This document shows positions 22,610 to 22,853 of a stretch of 22,853 nucleotides of DNA, in pieces (the stretch's first letter is position 1; each line of letters opens with the position of its first letter). The notes below the pieces were generated by a model. It saw only the letters and a program-made list of their open reading frames with translations, had not been told where the DNA came from and made no database searches. Made by a program: the position numbers and the translations under genes. The DNA is from HGM04593 sp045657945 (GTDB lineage Bacteria > Bacteroidota > Bacteroidia > Bacteroidales > Bacteroidaceae), in NCBI GenBank assembly GCA_045657945.1, contig JAZOUB010000012.1, positions 1-22,853 on the forward strand, given 5' to 3'.

Positions 22610-22774
22610 TTACTGCCACAAATTGCCCCATTGACCGCGGCTGCCGCCTGAGAGCTGACCTCCGTTTGAGGTATCTACTGTCTTGTCATTATCCAACTTC
22701 AGTGAAGCTGCAAGCATTGACTCCGCTTCAACATTTACCTCTACCATGAGAGGTGATACATAAGTCTTCTTCAT
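22610..22774 (-). CDS. 54-residue small protein of the MKKTYxSP type
   Basis: The minus-strand ORF starts MKKTYVSPLMVEVNVEAESM, continues LAAS, and ends GGQLSGGSRGQWGNLWQ. The opening KKTYxSPxxxxV is one I associate with short, usually unannotated peptides of Bacteroidales; their function is unknown to me. There is no typical signal peptide. The tail is Gly/Ser/Trp-rich, with two double glycines. The stop codon lies in the loop of a 10-bp hairpin (22599-22608 with 22616-22625). No good promoter box was found in the 79 nt left before the window edge. The coding call is supported by the synonymous differences seen in the duplicated tail downstream. A secreted or precursor peptide role is speculation. 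Confidence 0.65.
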   Translation of the reverse strand: MKKTYVSPLMVEVNVEAESMLAASLKLDNDKTVDTSNGGQLSGGSRGQWGNLWQ

Positions 22775-22805
22775 ATATCGTAATTCTTTTTTTTGTTTTT
22801 GTTTA

Positions 22806-22830
22806 GCAAGGGCGGGCGAACCGCCCTCGC
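22806..22830. terminator. GC-rich hairpin at the window edge
   Basis: GCAAGGGCGG (22806-22815) pairs with CCGCCCTCGC (22821-22830) around GCGAA, one wobble. It lies between the small peptide and whatever precedes it off the window. The T-rich side is on the plus strand, so it may terminate plus-strand transcription or sit in the peptide's leader. Role undecided. Confidence 0.4.
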
Positions 22831-22853
22831 TTTCCTATTTTCTAATAAGTGAG

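Noticed and set aside
22434..22634. 66-codon plus-strand ORF
   Set aside because: It runs through the terminator palindrome and opposite the small peptide tail; no coding features.
22771..22853. Open minus-strand frame from the right edge ending in TGA overlapping the small-peptide ATG
   Set aside because: Only about 26 codons are visible, they pass through a GC-rich hairpin and an A-rich tract, and the product looks non-coding; it may be chance, so it was not annotated.

Overview
The window looks like chromosomal DNA of an uncultured gut-type member of the Bacteroidales (Bacteroides/Prevotella-like). The evidence is Bacteroidetes-type promoters (TTTG, about 19 nt, TAnnTTTG), a GH92 alpha-mannosidase and a GH130 mannosyl-phosphorylase, a Bacteroidetes-type ParE with the TOPRIM reading EGDSASGS, a THUMP-like methyltransferase of the PG1098 type, an AAA/DUF4143 ATPase, and several families of short palindromic intergenic repeats. 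No tRNA, rRNA, CRISPR array or transposase gene was seen.

Layout. (1) 1-2300: a GH92 exo-alpha-mannosidase whose 5' end is unusual. A 76-bp stretch of its N-terminal coding region occurs twice, once at the very edge of the window in a frame closed by TAG, and the intact ORF has no signal peptide. (2) 2389-4074, minus strand: an AT-rich three-gene cassette with overlapping genes. It holds a DUF4417 protein, a small His-rich MGGxG-type protein, and a protein made of two tandem copies of one domain of about 100 residues. Its promoter region contains a 12-bp perfect inverted repeat. This is the best candidate for an undescribed system. (3) 4210-9893: a complete RND tripartite efflux operon in the order outer-membrane factor, lipoprotein adaptor, inner-membrane pump. 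(4) 10059-11030, minus: GH130 phosphorylase. With GH92 it points to use of mannose-rich glycans, although the two genes are separated by the cassette and the pump. (5) 11524-13125: ATP-type PEP carboxykinase with a near-consensus promoter, a long leader and a strong terminator. (6) 13380-14516: GNAT-like acyltransferase. (7) 14648-18679: parE-coaD-S41 protease, tightly spaced and ended by a terminator. (8) 18680-19566: about 890 nt without a convincing gene, mostly a roughly 584-bp element with hairpin-forming imperfect terminal inverted repeats. (9) 19567-20742, minus: THUMP-like SAM methyltransferase. (10) 21119-22243: AAA/DUF4143 ATPase behind two operator-like palindromic direct repeats. 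(11) 22244-22853: composite palindromic repeat, terminator, and on the minus strand a 54-residue peptide gene with an orphan second copy of its tail.

Housekeeping functions (PEP carboxykinase, topoisomerase IV, CoA synthesis, periplasmic proteolysis) are interleaved with accessory modules and repeat-rich spacers. The four copies of a G/C-rich palindrome (near 11080, 18770, 20885 and 22350), and a related CCTTTT/GCC module (14571-14612, 20961-20985, 22395-22440), appear to be dispersed genomic repeats. All functional calls come from reading motifs and from memory of families; no database search was run.
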